Source: Jonesiaceae bacterium BS-20 (GTDB lineage: Bacteria > Actinomycetota > Actinomycetes > Actinomycetales > Cellulomonadaceae). From it: a DNA stretch of 64,000 nt. Within the stretch, counting starts at the first letter, position 1. Each line of letters opens with the position of its first letter. The DNA lies in NCBI GenBank assembly GCA_039995105.1, contig CP146203.1, forward strand, positions 3,038,001 through 3,102,000, written 5' to 3'. A program made the position numbers and the translations under genes. The notes under the pieces are model-generated. The model saw nothing but the letters and a program-made list of their open reading frames with translations. It did not search any database and was not told the DNA's origin. Below, piece by piece: positions 26,146 to 32,699 of the stretch.

Positions 26146-26898
26146 TTACTGACGCTTTTGGCCTCTCTTGACGCCCCAAATAGCGAGTCCGCCAAATACC
26201 GCCAACCACACCACGAGGTTCAGGAGCAACATCCAAAACGAGTCAGATCCTTGACCATCCACTAATGTGCCTTCCATGTTGGGCCAACGCGCAAGCGCCA
26301 CGTATCCGTAAAGGGGGGTAAATTTCGCAACTTCCAGCATCGTTCCCGTTAGCGGCATGAATACGTTGCCCACGAAGGACATAAGCACGAGGAAACCGGT
26401 CGCAACCCCCAACGCTGATTCACTCTTAAATAGCGCCGCAACCATGTAGCCAAATAATGCAAAGGTTGTAGCCCCAACTAGGGTCACCAGAAAACTCAAC
26501 ACCCAGACCCGCGCAGAATCAGCCTTTGCCCCGGCTAAATATCCGGTCAGATACACCAGGGCAATACTCAATGTGGTGATGCAGAGCGCGGTAACCACCT
26601 TCATTGCCACAACCATGGAGTTGCGCACGGGGGTAAGTGCCAACTGTCGGCCCCACCCCTGCATCTGTTCAAGCGCTGCCCCGCCGGCCACTGTGGTCGC
26701 CGCGAGAGCCCCACCATAGGCCGCCATTGAGGTCATGACATAAAAACTGACGTTAGCGTTCCCTGCCTGCTGGTCCGCATAAGACATGGAAACACCAAAA
26801 ATGAGATACATGACCACGGGCATGAGCAACACAAACATGATGTTGCCCCAGTCCCGCACTTGGCGGACCAAGTCTATTCGCAGGTAAGTGACGTTCAT
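26146..26898 (-). CDS. ABC-2 type transporter permease
   Basis: A 250-residue membrane protein with six helices at about 20-37, 52-68, 98-120, 130-155, 162-182 and 222-243. It has the ABC-2 permease plan (a charged start, then VRQVRDWGNIMFVLLMPVVMYLIF). Its start overlaps the ATPase gene by 4 bp, so the two form one exporter of the DrrAB type. The substrate is unknown; drugs, lipids or peptides are all possible. Confidence 0.88.
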   Translation of the reverse strand: MNVTYLRIDLVRQVRDWGNIMFVLLMPVVMYLIFGVSMSYADQQAGNANVSFYVMTSMAAYGGALAATTVAGGAALEQMQGWGRQLALTPVRNSMVVAMKVVTALCITTLSIALVYLTGYLAGAKADSARVWVLSFLVTLVGATTFALFGYMVAALFKSESALGVATGFLVLMSFVGNVFMPLTGTMLEVAKFTPLYGYVALARWPNMEGTLVDGQGSDSFWMLLLNLVVWLAVFGGLAIWGVKRGQKRQ

Positions 26899-27860
26899 TT
26901 GGTTGCTCCCGCGGTGAGGTTGAGGAAGGCGCTTTCAAGACTGGGAGCTTGGATCTCTAAGTCCGTGGCTGCATACTCGGTTAGGAGTTTCAGGGCCAAC
27001 TGGTCTGAATCCGTCGTGGTGACGTGCAACCTGGTGCCCATGAAATCAGCCTCCTGGACGCCGTCCTCGCCACGAATTTTAGCGAGATCGAAATCCGTAT
27101 GGTTTGTGATCGTGGCTGTTATCAGGCGACCGGCCGCAATCGCACGGATATGTGCGGTGGTGCCATCAGCAATAATCTTGCCCTCGCTGACCAAGACTGT
27201 CCGCTGCGCAAAAGCTTCAGCTTCTTCTAGGTAGTGCGTTGCAAAAACGATGGTCCGCCCCGAGTCGGCGTCTTCTTGCATCGCTGCCCAAAACTCTCGG
27301 CGTGCGCTGACGTCCATTCCAGCGGTTGGTTCATCCAAAATAATAAGATCCGGGTTGGGAAGTAAAGCGAGGGCAAACTTTAACCGCTGCTGTTCTCCAC
27401 CGGAGCATTTGGACACCCTGCGGCGCGCAATCTTAGTCAAGTTCGCCCGCTCCAATACGTCTGCTACTCGATCCATGCAATTGTGCAAGGCTGCGATGGC
27501 CTGAACCGTTTCCAACACGGTCAGGTCCCGCAACAGTCCGCCCGTTTGCATGACCGCAGAGACTTTTCCACCGGCTATCGCTTGCTTTGGGCTCATGCCT
27601 AGCACTTCAATTTCGCCTGAATCCGGCTGTGTGAGCCCCAGGATCATATCGATCGTCGTTGTTTTTCCGGCCCCATTAGGACCCAAAAATGCCACGATCT
27701 CACCGGCCTGAATTTCCAGATCTATGCCCGCAACAGCGTGCACATCACCTGCATGACTTGAGAATGTCTTTGTCAGGCCTCGTGCCCTGATGCGTGCGAG
27801 GGAATCCGGTGACGCAGATGATAATGAAGGTTGAGATTTGAAAGCCCGCTGCGGTGTCAT
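26895..27860 (-). CDS. ABC transporter ATP-binding protein
   Basis: A 321-residue ATPase from the ATG at 27860. Walker A is GPNGAGKTTT, the signature is KCSGGEQQRLKFAL (CSGGE rather than LSGGQ), Walker B is LIILDEPTAGMD and the switch His is FATHYLEEAE. About 90 residues after the ATPase core form the usual DrrA-type tail. An in-frame start at 27959 would add a 33-residue extension with an unusual HHCSHDEH stretch. I prefer 27860 because a small overlapping-frame ORF ends two bases before it. It pairs with the permease and is divergent from the thioredoxin operon. Confidence 0.88.
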   Translation of the reverse strand: MTPQRAFKSQPSLSSASPDSLARIRARGLTKTFSSHAGDVHAVAGIDLEIQAGEIVAFLGPNGAGKTTTIDMILGLTQPDSGEIEVLGMSPKQAIAGGKVSAVMQTGGLLRDLTVLETVQAIAALHNCMDRVADVLERANLTKIARRRVSKCSGGEQQRLKFALALLPNPDLIILDEPTAGMDVSARREFWAAMQEDADSGRTIVFATHYLEEAEAFAQRTVLVSEGKIIADGTTAHIRAIAAGRLITATITNHTDFDLAKIRGEDGVQEADFMGTRLHVTTTDSDQLALKLLTEYAATDLEIQAPSLESAFLNLTAGATK

Positions 27861-27862
27861 TT

Positions 27863-27967
27863 TTACATCATTGCGCAGAGTCCCGACGCTTGCACTGTGA
27901 CCCGCCAAAGTTTCGCTGTGTTCATCGTGGCTGCAATGGTGGCCCCGCAACACCCGCATTTAGCCAT
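27863..27967 (-). CDS. Possible 34-residue Cys-rich leader peptide
   Basis: A short reading from the ATG at 27967 begins MAKCGCCGATIAAT and has a fourth Cys near its end. It stops two bases before the ATG of the ABC ATPase, the geometry of translational coupling. It competes with an in-frame extension of the ATPase itself. No strong ribosome site is seen for either, so both are weak calls. The CxCC motif next to a CsoR-type operator is suggestive of metal or thiol chemistry, no more. Confidence 0.3.
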   Translation of the reverse strand: MAKCGCCGATIAATMNTAKLWRVTVQASGLCAMM

Positions 27968-27981
27968 CACACTTTGAATGA

Positions 27982-28010
27982 TTGAAGGTTCATACCCCTA
28001 GGGGTATCCT
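27982..28010 (+). promoter_or_regulatory. Promoter of the thioredoxin operon, leaderless
   Basis: TTGAAG (27982-27987), a 17-bp spacer and TATCCT (28005-28010), six bases before the GTG at 28017. No ribosome site precedes that GTG, so the transcript probably starts on the start codon. Confidence 0.7.
27992..28007. promoter_or_regulatory. CsoR/CstR-family operator
   Basis: ATACCCCTAGGGGTAT is a perfect 16-bp palindrome of the type bound by the CsoR family (copper-sensing CsoR or persulfide-sensing CstR). It fills the spacer and overlaps the -10 box of the thioredoxin promoter, an ideal place for repression, and also lies 25-33 bp upstream of the divergent ABC genes. No csoR gene is in the window. 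Confidence 0.8.
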
Positions 28011-28016
28011 GTCTGG

Positions 28017-28394
28017 GTGGCCCCAAAAGAATTCACCCAGGAGAACCTCAAAGATTACCTCGCACAGCCGGGGATAGTCCTGGCCGATTTTTGGGCTCCC
28101 TGGTGCGCGCCGTGCAACCGATTTGCGCCCATCTTTGAGGATGCAGCAAGTCGGCACCCGAACGTGATTTTTGGCAAGGTGAACACCGACCAACAGCAAG
28201 ACTTGGCCAGGGTTTTTGGAATTACTTCCCTTCCAACGATCATTGCGTTCCGTGACGGCAAGGTGGTCTTTGATCAGCCCGGAACCATGACCGGTCGCAA
28301 GATTGATGAGTTGATTACCCAAGTCACACAGCTGGATCTATCTACTTCCAGCACGCCAACGACTGACACGCAAGCCACGGGGAGTTCAGTATGA
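28017..28394 (+). CDS. Thioredoxin with CAPC active site
   Basis: A 125-residue thioredoxin with the active site WCAPC (Cys30, Cys33) in place of WCGPC, and the cis-Pro in GITSLPTIIAF. The tail after 105 is Ser/Thr-rich and likely flexible. It is cytoplasmic (no signal peptide). It is the first gene of a three-gene operon with a DUF2892 protein and a CPVC membrane protein, under a CsoR-type operator. The set suggests thiol or sulfane-sulfur redox chemistry; the standard trxA is elsewhere (62471-62803). Confidence 0.92.
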   Translation: MAPKEFTQENLKDYLAQPGIVLADFWAPWCAPCNRFAPIFEDAASRHPNVIFGKVNTDQQQDLARVFGITSLPTIIAFRDGKVVFDQPGTMTGRKIDELITQVTQLDLSTSSTPTTDTQATGSSV

Positions 28395-28606
28395 GTGCTT
28401 CTTATCCAGCCACAGTAGGCCCCGTGGTCCGCATTCTCCGGGCTGTAGTTGCCCTGATCTTCTTGGGCATGGGACTGGAGTATCTGCACCAACCATTTTT
28501 GGCGATTATTTTGTTCGTCGCCGCGGTAGTTGTGGGCAGTTCCGTTTTCACGCGAAGTTGTGTTGGTATCTTTGCGCGGTTCTTGGAGCCTAAATCTGAT
28601 GCGTAA
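28391..28606 (+). CDS. Small DUF2892/YgaP-like membrane protein
   Basis: A 71-residue protein with two helices (about 14-30 and 36-52) and a Cys in TRSCVGIFARF just after the second, as in the YgaP membrane part, which in other proteins is joined to a rhodanese. The ATG overlaps the thioredoxin gene by 4 bp. DUF2892 proteins are frequent members of persulfide-responsive operons, which fits the operator upstream. Confidence 0.8.
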   Translation: MSASYPATVGPVVRILRAVVALIFLGMGLEYLHQPFLAIILFVAAVVVGSSVFTRSCVGIFARFLEPKSDA

Positions 28607-29081
28607 CATCCCACTGATTCTCCAAGAACTAGCCACTTGGCCGGCTCGGCGCTGGCTTACGGCAGCACTCGTTGCGGTGAGCACCGTCTTAATCGTTGCG
28701 ATCCCTACCGCTATGATCCCCAACCCAATTTTCGCGCGCGAAATTGGCACAACAGCTTGGGCATGGCCGGTCTTGGTCCTCAATGCGCTCCTAGCCGGGC
28801 TGGTCACGGCCACATATGTGGCCCGCAAGGATTCTCAAACTCCCAATGACCGCGGCGGTAAGTTAGGCTCCGCTGGAGCCTTTGTCACCTTCTTTGCCGT
28901 GGGCTGCCCGGTTTGTAACAAGTTAGTACTGCTAGCCCTTGGTTATACCGGCGCGATCCAATTTTTTGGGCCTATTCAGCCCTATTTGGCGGTTGGTGCG
29001 ATTGCACTTTTGGTTTGGGCTTTTGCCAGCAGGGTCCTCAAGGAGAACTCTTGCCCACTTCCTGCGTCCCAACCGGCGTAA
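28599..29081 (+). CDS. Membrane protein with intramembrane CPVC motif
   Basis: A 160-residue protein with four hydrophobic segments at about 20-40, 55-72, 92-118 and 128-147. The CPVC motif (Cys103, Cys106; FFAVGCPVCNKLVLLALG) is at a helix, and a Cys lies near the C-terminal end (ENSCPLP). The start overlaps DUF2892 by 8 bp. A thiol pair in a helix next to a cytoplasmic thioredoxin suggests electrons pass across the membrane, as DsbD/CcdA do, though the protein is not clearly of that family. I do not recognise the family with confidence. Confidence 0.75.
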   Translation: MRNIPLILQELATWPARRWLTAALVAVSTVLIVAIPTAMIPNPIFAREIGTTAWAWPVLVLNALLAGLVTATYVARKDSQTPNDRGGKLGSAGAFVTFFAVGCPVCNKLVLLALGYTGAIQFFGPIQPYLAVGAIALLVWAFASRVLKENSCPLPASQPA

Positions 29082-29111
29082 TACCTCCCCGGTTTGGCAT
29101 GGAAATCTGCC

Positions 29112-29124
29112 TAGTATTGCGATA
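29112..29124 (+). promoter_or_regulatory. Putative leaderless -10 box of the TetR gene
   Basis: TAGTAT at 29112-29117 lies six bases before the ATG at 29124, the same spacing as at 12506 and 28005. No -35 box or ribosome site is seen. Confidence 0.4.
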
Positions 29125-29696
29125 TGAATCTACGGGCCGATGCCGCACGCAACAGGGAGAAATTGGTCGCCGCAGCGGAGATCGTTTTCGCTCAACACGG
29201 CGCGCAAGCCCCGTTGCAGTTGATCGCCGAGCAGGCCGGCCTGGGCAGAGGCACGCTTTACCGGCATTTCCCTGACCGTGAGGCCATAGTATTCGCGGTT
29301 TTTGAGGCACGCGTTATCGATTTTGAGTCAGTAGACAACGCGGATCCAGCAAACCCTTTATTGGCCGAGCAGATCCTTATTTCCATGTTAGACACTCAAG
29401 CCCGAACCCCGGGTTTGGTAAGTACCATCTTGGCCACGGGCAAATACACCGGCGAGTTAGACAGCCTAACGGATCGAATCTTGGAGAGTTTGAAACTACC
29501 GCTTCGGTCCGCCCAAGAAGGCGGCAGAATTCTTGACGAAGTCACCGGCCGTGATTTTCTGTTGGCCTGGTCCATGTTTGGTTGGGTCAGTTCCAATCCG
29601 TCGCAAGCAGGCCGCGGCCAACAAGCAGCACGTTCCCGCACGCTCCTTTTGCGATCATTACTCACTCCCACGGCCCTCACCGATTATCTGAGCTAG
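29124..29696 (+). CDS. TetR-family transcriptional regulator
   Basis: A 190-residue regulator. Residues 8-55 are the TetR HTH (NREKLVAAAEIVFAQHG, LQLIAEQAGLGRGTLYRHFPDREA); the rest is a helical ligand-binding domain. It stands 42 bp after the CPVC membrane protein gene but seems to have its own -10 box. Targets are unknown; the nearby ABC exporter and the redox operon are candidates. Confidence 0.9.
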   Translation: MNLRADAARNREKLVAAAEIVFAQHGAQAPLQLIAEQAGLGRGTLYRHFPDREAIVFAVFEARVIDFESVDNADPANPLLAEQILISMLDTQARTPGLVSTILATGKYTGELDSLTDRILESLKLPLRSAQEGGRILDEVTGRDFLLAWSMFGWVSSNPSQAGRGQQAARSRTLLLRSLLTPTALTDYLS

Positions 29697-29846
29697 ATAA
29701 GACAGACACTAACCAGCCACCTTGGCAAGCTTCTGTGCACCCCTAGCCGTTCGGATCGATCCGTCCTACAGTGAAGAGACACGGTTACCCGCATGGATGC
29801 GACCGTGAGATAGACACGGGCTCCCATCTGACAAGGAGGAAGTGCC
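29697..29846 (+). ncRNA. Intergenic region with a bulged hairpin leader
   Basis: A 150-bp gap before the small basic protein. CACGGT (29780-29785) and ACCGTG (29802-29807) enclose a second stem CGCAT/ATGCG (29790-29794 with 29797-29801). It lies 40 bases upstream of the start codon, so it would be in the mRNA leader. Whether it senses anything is unknown. Confidence 0.3.
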
Positions 29847-30056
29847 ATGAAACCGAACCCGGATACACCGAGTATCCAACTCGTCCCAACGCGTCCTATT
29901 GAACACCGCGTTGCACACTTAGAAGACACCATCTCTGACCCGGCAATGAACGATCTGCTTGGCCAAGATTGGGCCGGCGAGGGCGGCGCCTTATTAACCG
30001 GGCCAGTGAACTCTAAGAAAACCCGGCGGAGAAAGCGCAACAAGACCAACGCCTAA
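29847..30056 (+). CDS. Small basic-tailed protein of unknown function
   Basis: A 69-residue protein with an excellent ribosome site (AAGGAGGA, about six bases from the ATG) and its own terminator. It has an acidic, possibly helical middle (HRVAHLEDTISDPAMNDLLGQDW) and a very basic end (KKTRRRKRNK), which could bind nucleic acid. No family recognised. The strong signals make it a real gene. Confidence 0.75.
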   Translation: MKPNPDTPSIQLVPTRPIEHRVAHLEDTISDPAMNDLLGQDWAGEGGALLTGPVNSKKTRRRKRNKTNA

Positions 30057-30070
30057 TCCGATATTAGTGA

Positions 30071-30112
30071 AAGCCATGTCCACAACCCCATTAACACCTG
30101 TGGACATGGCTT
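30071..30112 (+). terminator. Intrinsic terminator, 14-bp stem
   Basis: AAGCCATGTCCACA (30071-30084) pairs exactly with TGTGGACATGGCTT (30099-30112), followed by TT then CG. It ends the small basic protein gene. Confidence 0.9.
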
Positions 30113-30261
30113 TTCGTGTCCACCCACAGCTGTTTACAGGGCTGTGTATAACCCTCGGCATATCAAATACCGGCCCAACAACCCACGAATAGAGCATCCG
30201 GTACCTACTATGGGAGGCATCGAGAAGTTTTTGCGACCTGTTTCAACTTAACGGAGCCACG

Positions 30262-31197
30262 ATGTCCCAGTTTCCCCCACCACCTGCCAATGACCCGAAT
30301 GACCCCACCATGCAGTTCCCAACCCAGCAAAGTGGACCGGTGCCTCCGGTGCCCTACCAACCGCCCAGCCCATACCAGCCGGCCAGCCCGCAGGAAGCAG
30401 AAACCGCGTATATTCCGATGGTCCAGCAACCTGAGGCCCCGTACCAGCCAGAAACTCCGTACCAGCCAGAGTCCCAGTTCCCACCCGCACCCGGATTCCA
30501 AGAGCCCGGTCCTTACCAACCCGCAGGGGACTTCCAGCAGGCATCCGGCCAGTTTGGAAACTACAACGAAGCCCCGCCACTGACTCCAGAAGAGACAGTA
30601 CGCAAGGACAAATCAAATAACTGGTTGGTTCCAGTTATCGTTGGTGTGCTTGCCCTGGGGATCGGTGGAGGTGCTGGATACTTCCTTTGGTCTGACGCCG
30701 ATGCCGTTGCCAAGGTTGAAACACTAACCAAGACCAACAAGGAACTGGACGGCAAGCTCAAAGCCGCCAACACCGAAATCGAAACGCTTCAGAACGGCAT
30801 GACCGACGAGCAGGCCGACTTGGATTCACAAAAAGCTGACCTGTTGGAACAGCAGGAAGCCCTTGAAACCGCGCAAGCAGAGCTAAAGACTCAGCAGCAG
30901 GAGTTTGAGGATGCCAAGAAGAAAAACGAGGCAGAAGCACCTGCTGCTGACGAAAAGGAAAACACCGTTGTCATCGCCGAGGGCCGGTGGACGGTTGGTG
31001 AGGACATTGATGCCGGTTCCTACAAGTCCACCTCTCCCGTTGAGGTAGATAACTGCTATTGGGCAATTACCAAGACCGGTAGTAACGGTGACGATATTGT
31101 TTCCAATGACTTTGGTGTCAAGGGAAATCTGACCGTGGTCCTCAAAGAAGGTCAGGACTTCGAATCAACTAGTTGTGGTACCTGGACCAAGCAGTAA
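30262..31197 (+). CDS. Pro/Tyr-rich membrane protein with coiled coil
   Basis: A 311-residue protein. Residues 1-115 are cytoplasmic, rich in Pro, Gln and Tyr, with repeated PYQP units (at about 35, 52, 58 and 73). Residues 121-140 are one helix (WLVPVIVGVLALGIGGGAGY). Residues about 148-220 are a coiled coil rich in Glu, Lys and Gln. The last about 75 residues are a small exported domain with a Cys pair (DNCYWAI and TSCGTW). The ATG has GGAG upstream. The plan resembles actinobacterial cell-wall-facing proteins of unknown function. A role in the envelope is inferred. Confidence 0.8.
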   Translation: MSQFPPPPANDPNDPTMQFPTQQSGPVPPVPYQPPSPYQPASPQEAETAYIPMVQQPEAPYQPETPYQPESQFPPAPGFQEPGPYQPAGDFQQASGQFGNYNEAPPLTPEETVRKDKSNNWLVPVIVGVLALGIGGGAGYFLWSDADAVAKVETLTKTNKELDGKLKAANTEIETLQNGMTDEQADLDSQKADLLEQQEALETAQAELKTQQQEFEDAKKKNEAEAPAADEKENTVVIAEGRWTVGEDIDAGSYKSTSPVEVDNCYWAITKTGSNGDDIVSNDFGVKGNLTVVLKEGQDFESTSCGTWTKQ

Positions 31198-31224
31198 CAC
31201 TTGGTTGTAACTAGCTCGCTATAC

Positions 31225-31275
31225 AAATTTAGGCTTGGTCTGCCCAGAGTTTCTGTGCAGACCAAGCCTAAATTT
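31225..31275 (+). terminator. Intrinsic terminator, 19-bp stem
   Basis: Arms 31225-31243 and 31257-31275 are exact reverse complements, with a 13-nt loop. A T-run (TTTTT, counting the arm end) follows on the plus strand. It ends the Pro-rich gene and may also serve the convergent DUF305 gene. Confidence 0.92.
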
Positions 31276-31301
31276 TTGCTCTCTGCTGCAAATTGGTTCG
31301 G

Positions 31302-31889
31302 TTACAAGGCGATGAGTAGACCGTTCATCTCAATGACTTCCGCGCTTTGTATCTCAATCATGTACTGCGCGAGCTCGGTCAGTTCTGTGAATCCGCCGCC
31401 GTCTACTTCACCCTGAGTCATAGCCATGGCTCCTTCATGGTGGTAGATCATTTGCTCGAGGAATACCCGTTCAACCTCGGGGCCGGTTAGGCTCTCTAAG
31501 GTTGCGAGCTGGTCCGCAGTCAGCATTCCGTTCGCAACGTGCATGGAATGACCAGACATCATGGAACTCATGCCCCATTGATCGGCCCACTCCAACATCT
31601 GATCAATTTCTGTTTGTTGTCCGTCCTTGATCCGTTGCGCAATGTCCTTGGTCTGCGGGCTCACATCCTGGGCAGCCAAGACAATGTCACTCATCTGGAC
31701 GGCCTGCTCATGGTGCGGAGTCATCATGGCAATGAAGTGCATGTCTACCTGATTGACGCCCGTAGGCACCGCGGAAGCCGCGGTTCCTTGACTGGTACTC
31801 ATGTGACCGGTATTGGGGGAGCAGGCTGCTACTCCACCAAAAAGAGCAAATAAGACTAGACCCGCAGCAAATTTCCGGCGGTAACGCAT
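31302..31889 (-). CDS. DUF305 family lipoprotein
   Basis: A 195-residue protein. A basic start (MRYRRKF) and hydrophobic core lead to the lipobox VAAC (Cys near 23). The mature part has DUF305 motifs: FIAMMTPHHEQAVQMS, then MIYHHEGAMAM, with many His and Met. DUF305 proteins are ferritin-like helical bundles suspected to bind metal, often copper. AGGAG lies five bases before the ATG at 31889. Confidence 0.92.
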   Translation of the reverse strand: MRYRRKFAAGLVLFALFGGVAACSPNTGHMSTSQGTAASAVPTGVNQVDMHFIAMMTPHHEQAVQMSDIVLAAQDVSPQTKDIAQRIKDGQQTEIDQMLEWADQWGMSSMMSGHSMHVANGMLTADQLATLESLTGPEVERVFLEQMIYHHEGAMAMTQGEVDGGGFTELTELAQYMIEIQSAEVIEMNGLLIAL

Positions 31890-31966
31890 AGGCACTCCTA
31901 GGTAGATGAACACCCTTAAGTATCTACGGAGATTATGAGAACTTACTGGGACTTTTCGCTAGTCCT

Positions 31967-32446
31967 TTACAGTTCAATACCAAAAGCCCGGGCATGGAGG
32001 GCTCGCAGTTCCTCGGCAAACTCTGGAGCCGGGCCACGAGTGGGAATCCCAGGTGCGACCTCGTTGATGGCAAGTGTCTTCACCGGGGAGTCCGGCAATC
32101 CCCAACTCTTGAGCCACTTGGCAAATTGCCAAGACGCAGCAGCATAAACGATGGGACCCAAACCGACCCAAGCGTGGGCCGCACTGCACATTGGACAGTG
32201 TTCCCCGGAGGTGTAAACGGTGGCTTGCGCACGTTCTTCAGGGGTTAAGTGCTCGGCCGCCCACCGGGCAATGTTAAATTCCGGGTGCTGCGTGGAGTCC
32301 CCACCTGCAATTCGGTTACGGTCCTCAACCAGTACTTCACCCGAGCCGCTGACTAAGATCGACCCAAATGCTTCATCACCGTTGTCTACCGCCTCTTTGG
32401 CTAGTTGCACACAACGCTGTAAGAATCCCAGATCTTTCTGGTCCAT
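31967..32446 (-). CDS. Nucleoside/nucleobase deaminase (CDA fold)
   Basis: A 159-residue zinc deaminase. Zinc ligands are His in HPEFNIARWAAEHL (HPE in place of the common HAE) and CPMC in GEHCPMCSAAHAW; Glu next to the His is the catalytic acid. The long reading from 32641 adds 65 residues with no domain; the ATG at 32446 has GGGG six bases upstream and gives the usual length. Guanine deaminase or a related purine deaminase is most likely. The substrate is not proven. Confidence 0.88.
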   Translation of the reverse strand: MDQKDLGFLQRCVQLAKEAVDNGDEAFGSILVSGSGEVLVEDRNRIAGGDSTQHPEFNIARWAAEHLTPEERAQATVYTSGEHCPMCSAAHAWVGLGPIVYAAASWQFAKWLKSWGLPDSPVKTLAINEVAPGIPTRGPAPEFAEELRALHARAFGIEL

Positions 32447-32643
32447 TTTCTTCCCCTCATACCTTGTCTCCGCTGCCAAACACCTAAAAGCCTGCTGGTG
32501 ATTGGCGGTCCTCCTCAGCACTGTAGCCGATCCGCCGTTGAACACGGAGTGTCTTGCAATATTGCGGCGATCAGTGAGGATTGTTTGCACCAGGAAGGAT
32601 CTGGCAAGCCCCCGGGCACTCTTGACCCCTGGGTAAAACAAAA

Positions 32644-32684
32644 AGCTCCGGCGGGACCCACAACCTTTGGGTTCCGCCGGAGCT
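32644..32684 (-). terminator. Intrinsic terminator of the MATE gene
   Basis: AGCTCCGGCGG (32644-32654) pairs with CCGCCGGAGCT (32674-32684), with a further CCC/GGG inner pair. TTTTTGTTTT follows on the minus strand. Confidence 0.93.
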
Positions 32685-32699
32685 GCAATGCTTAATTGA

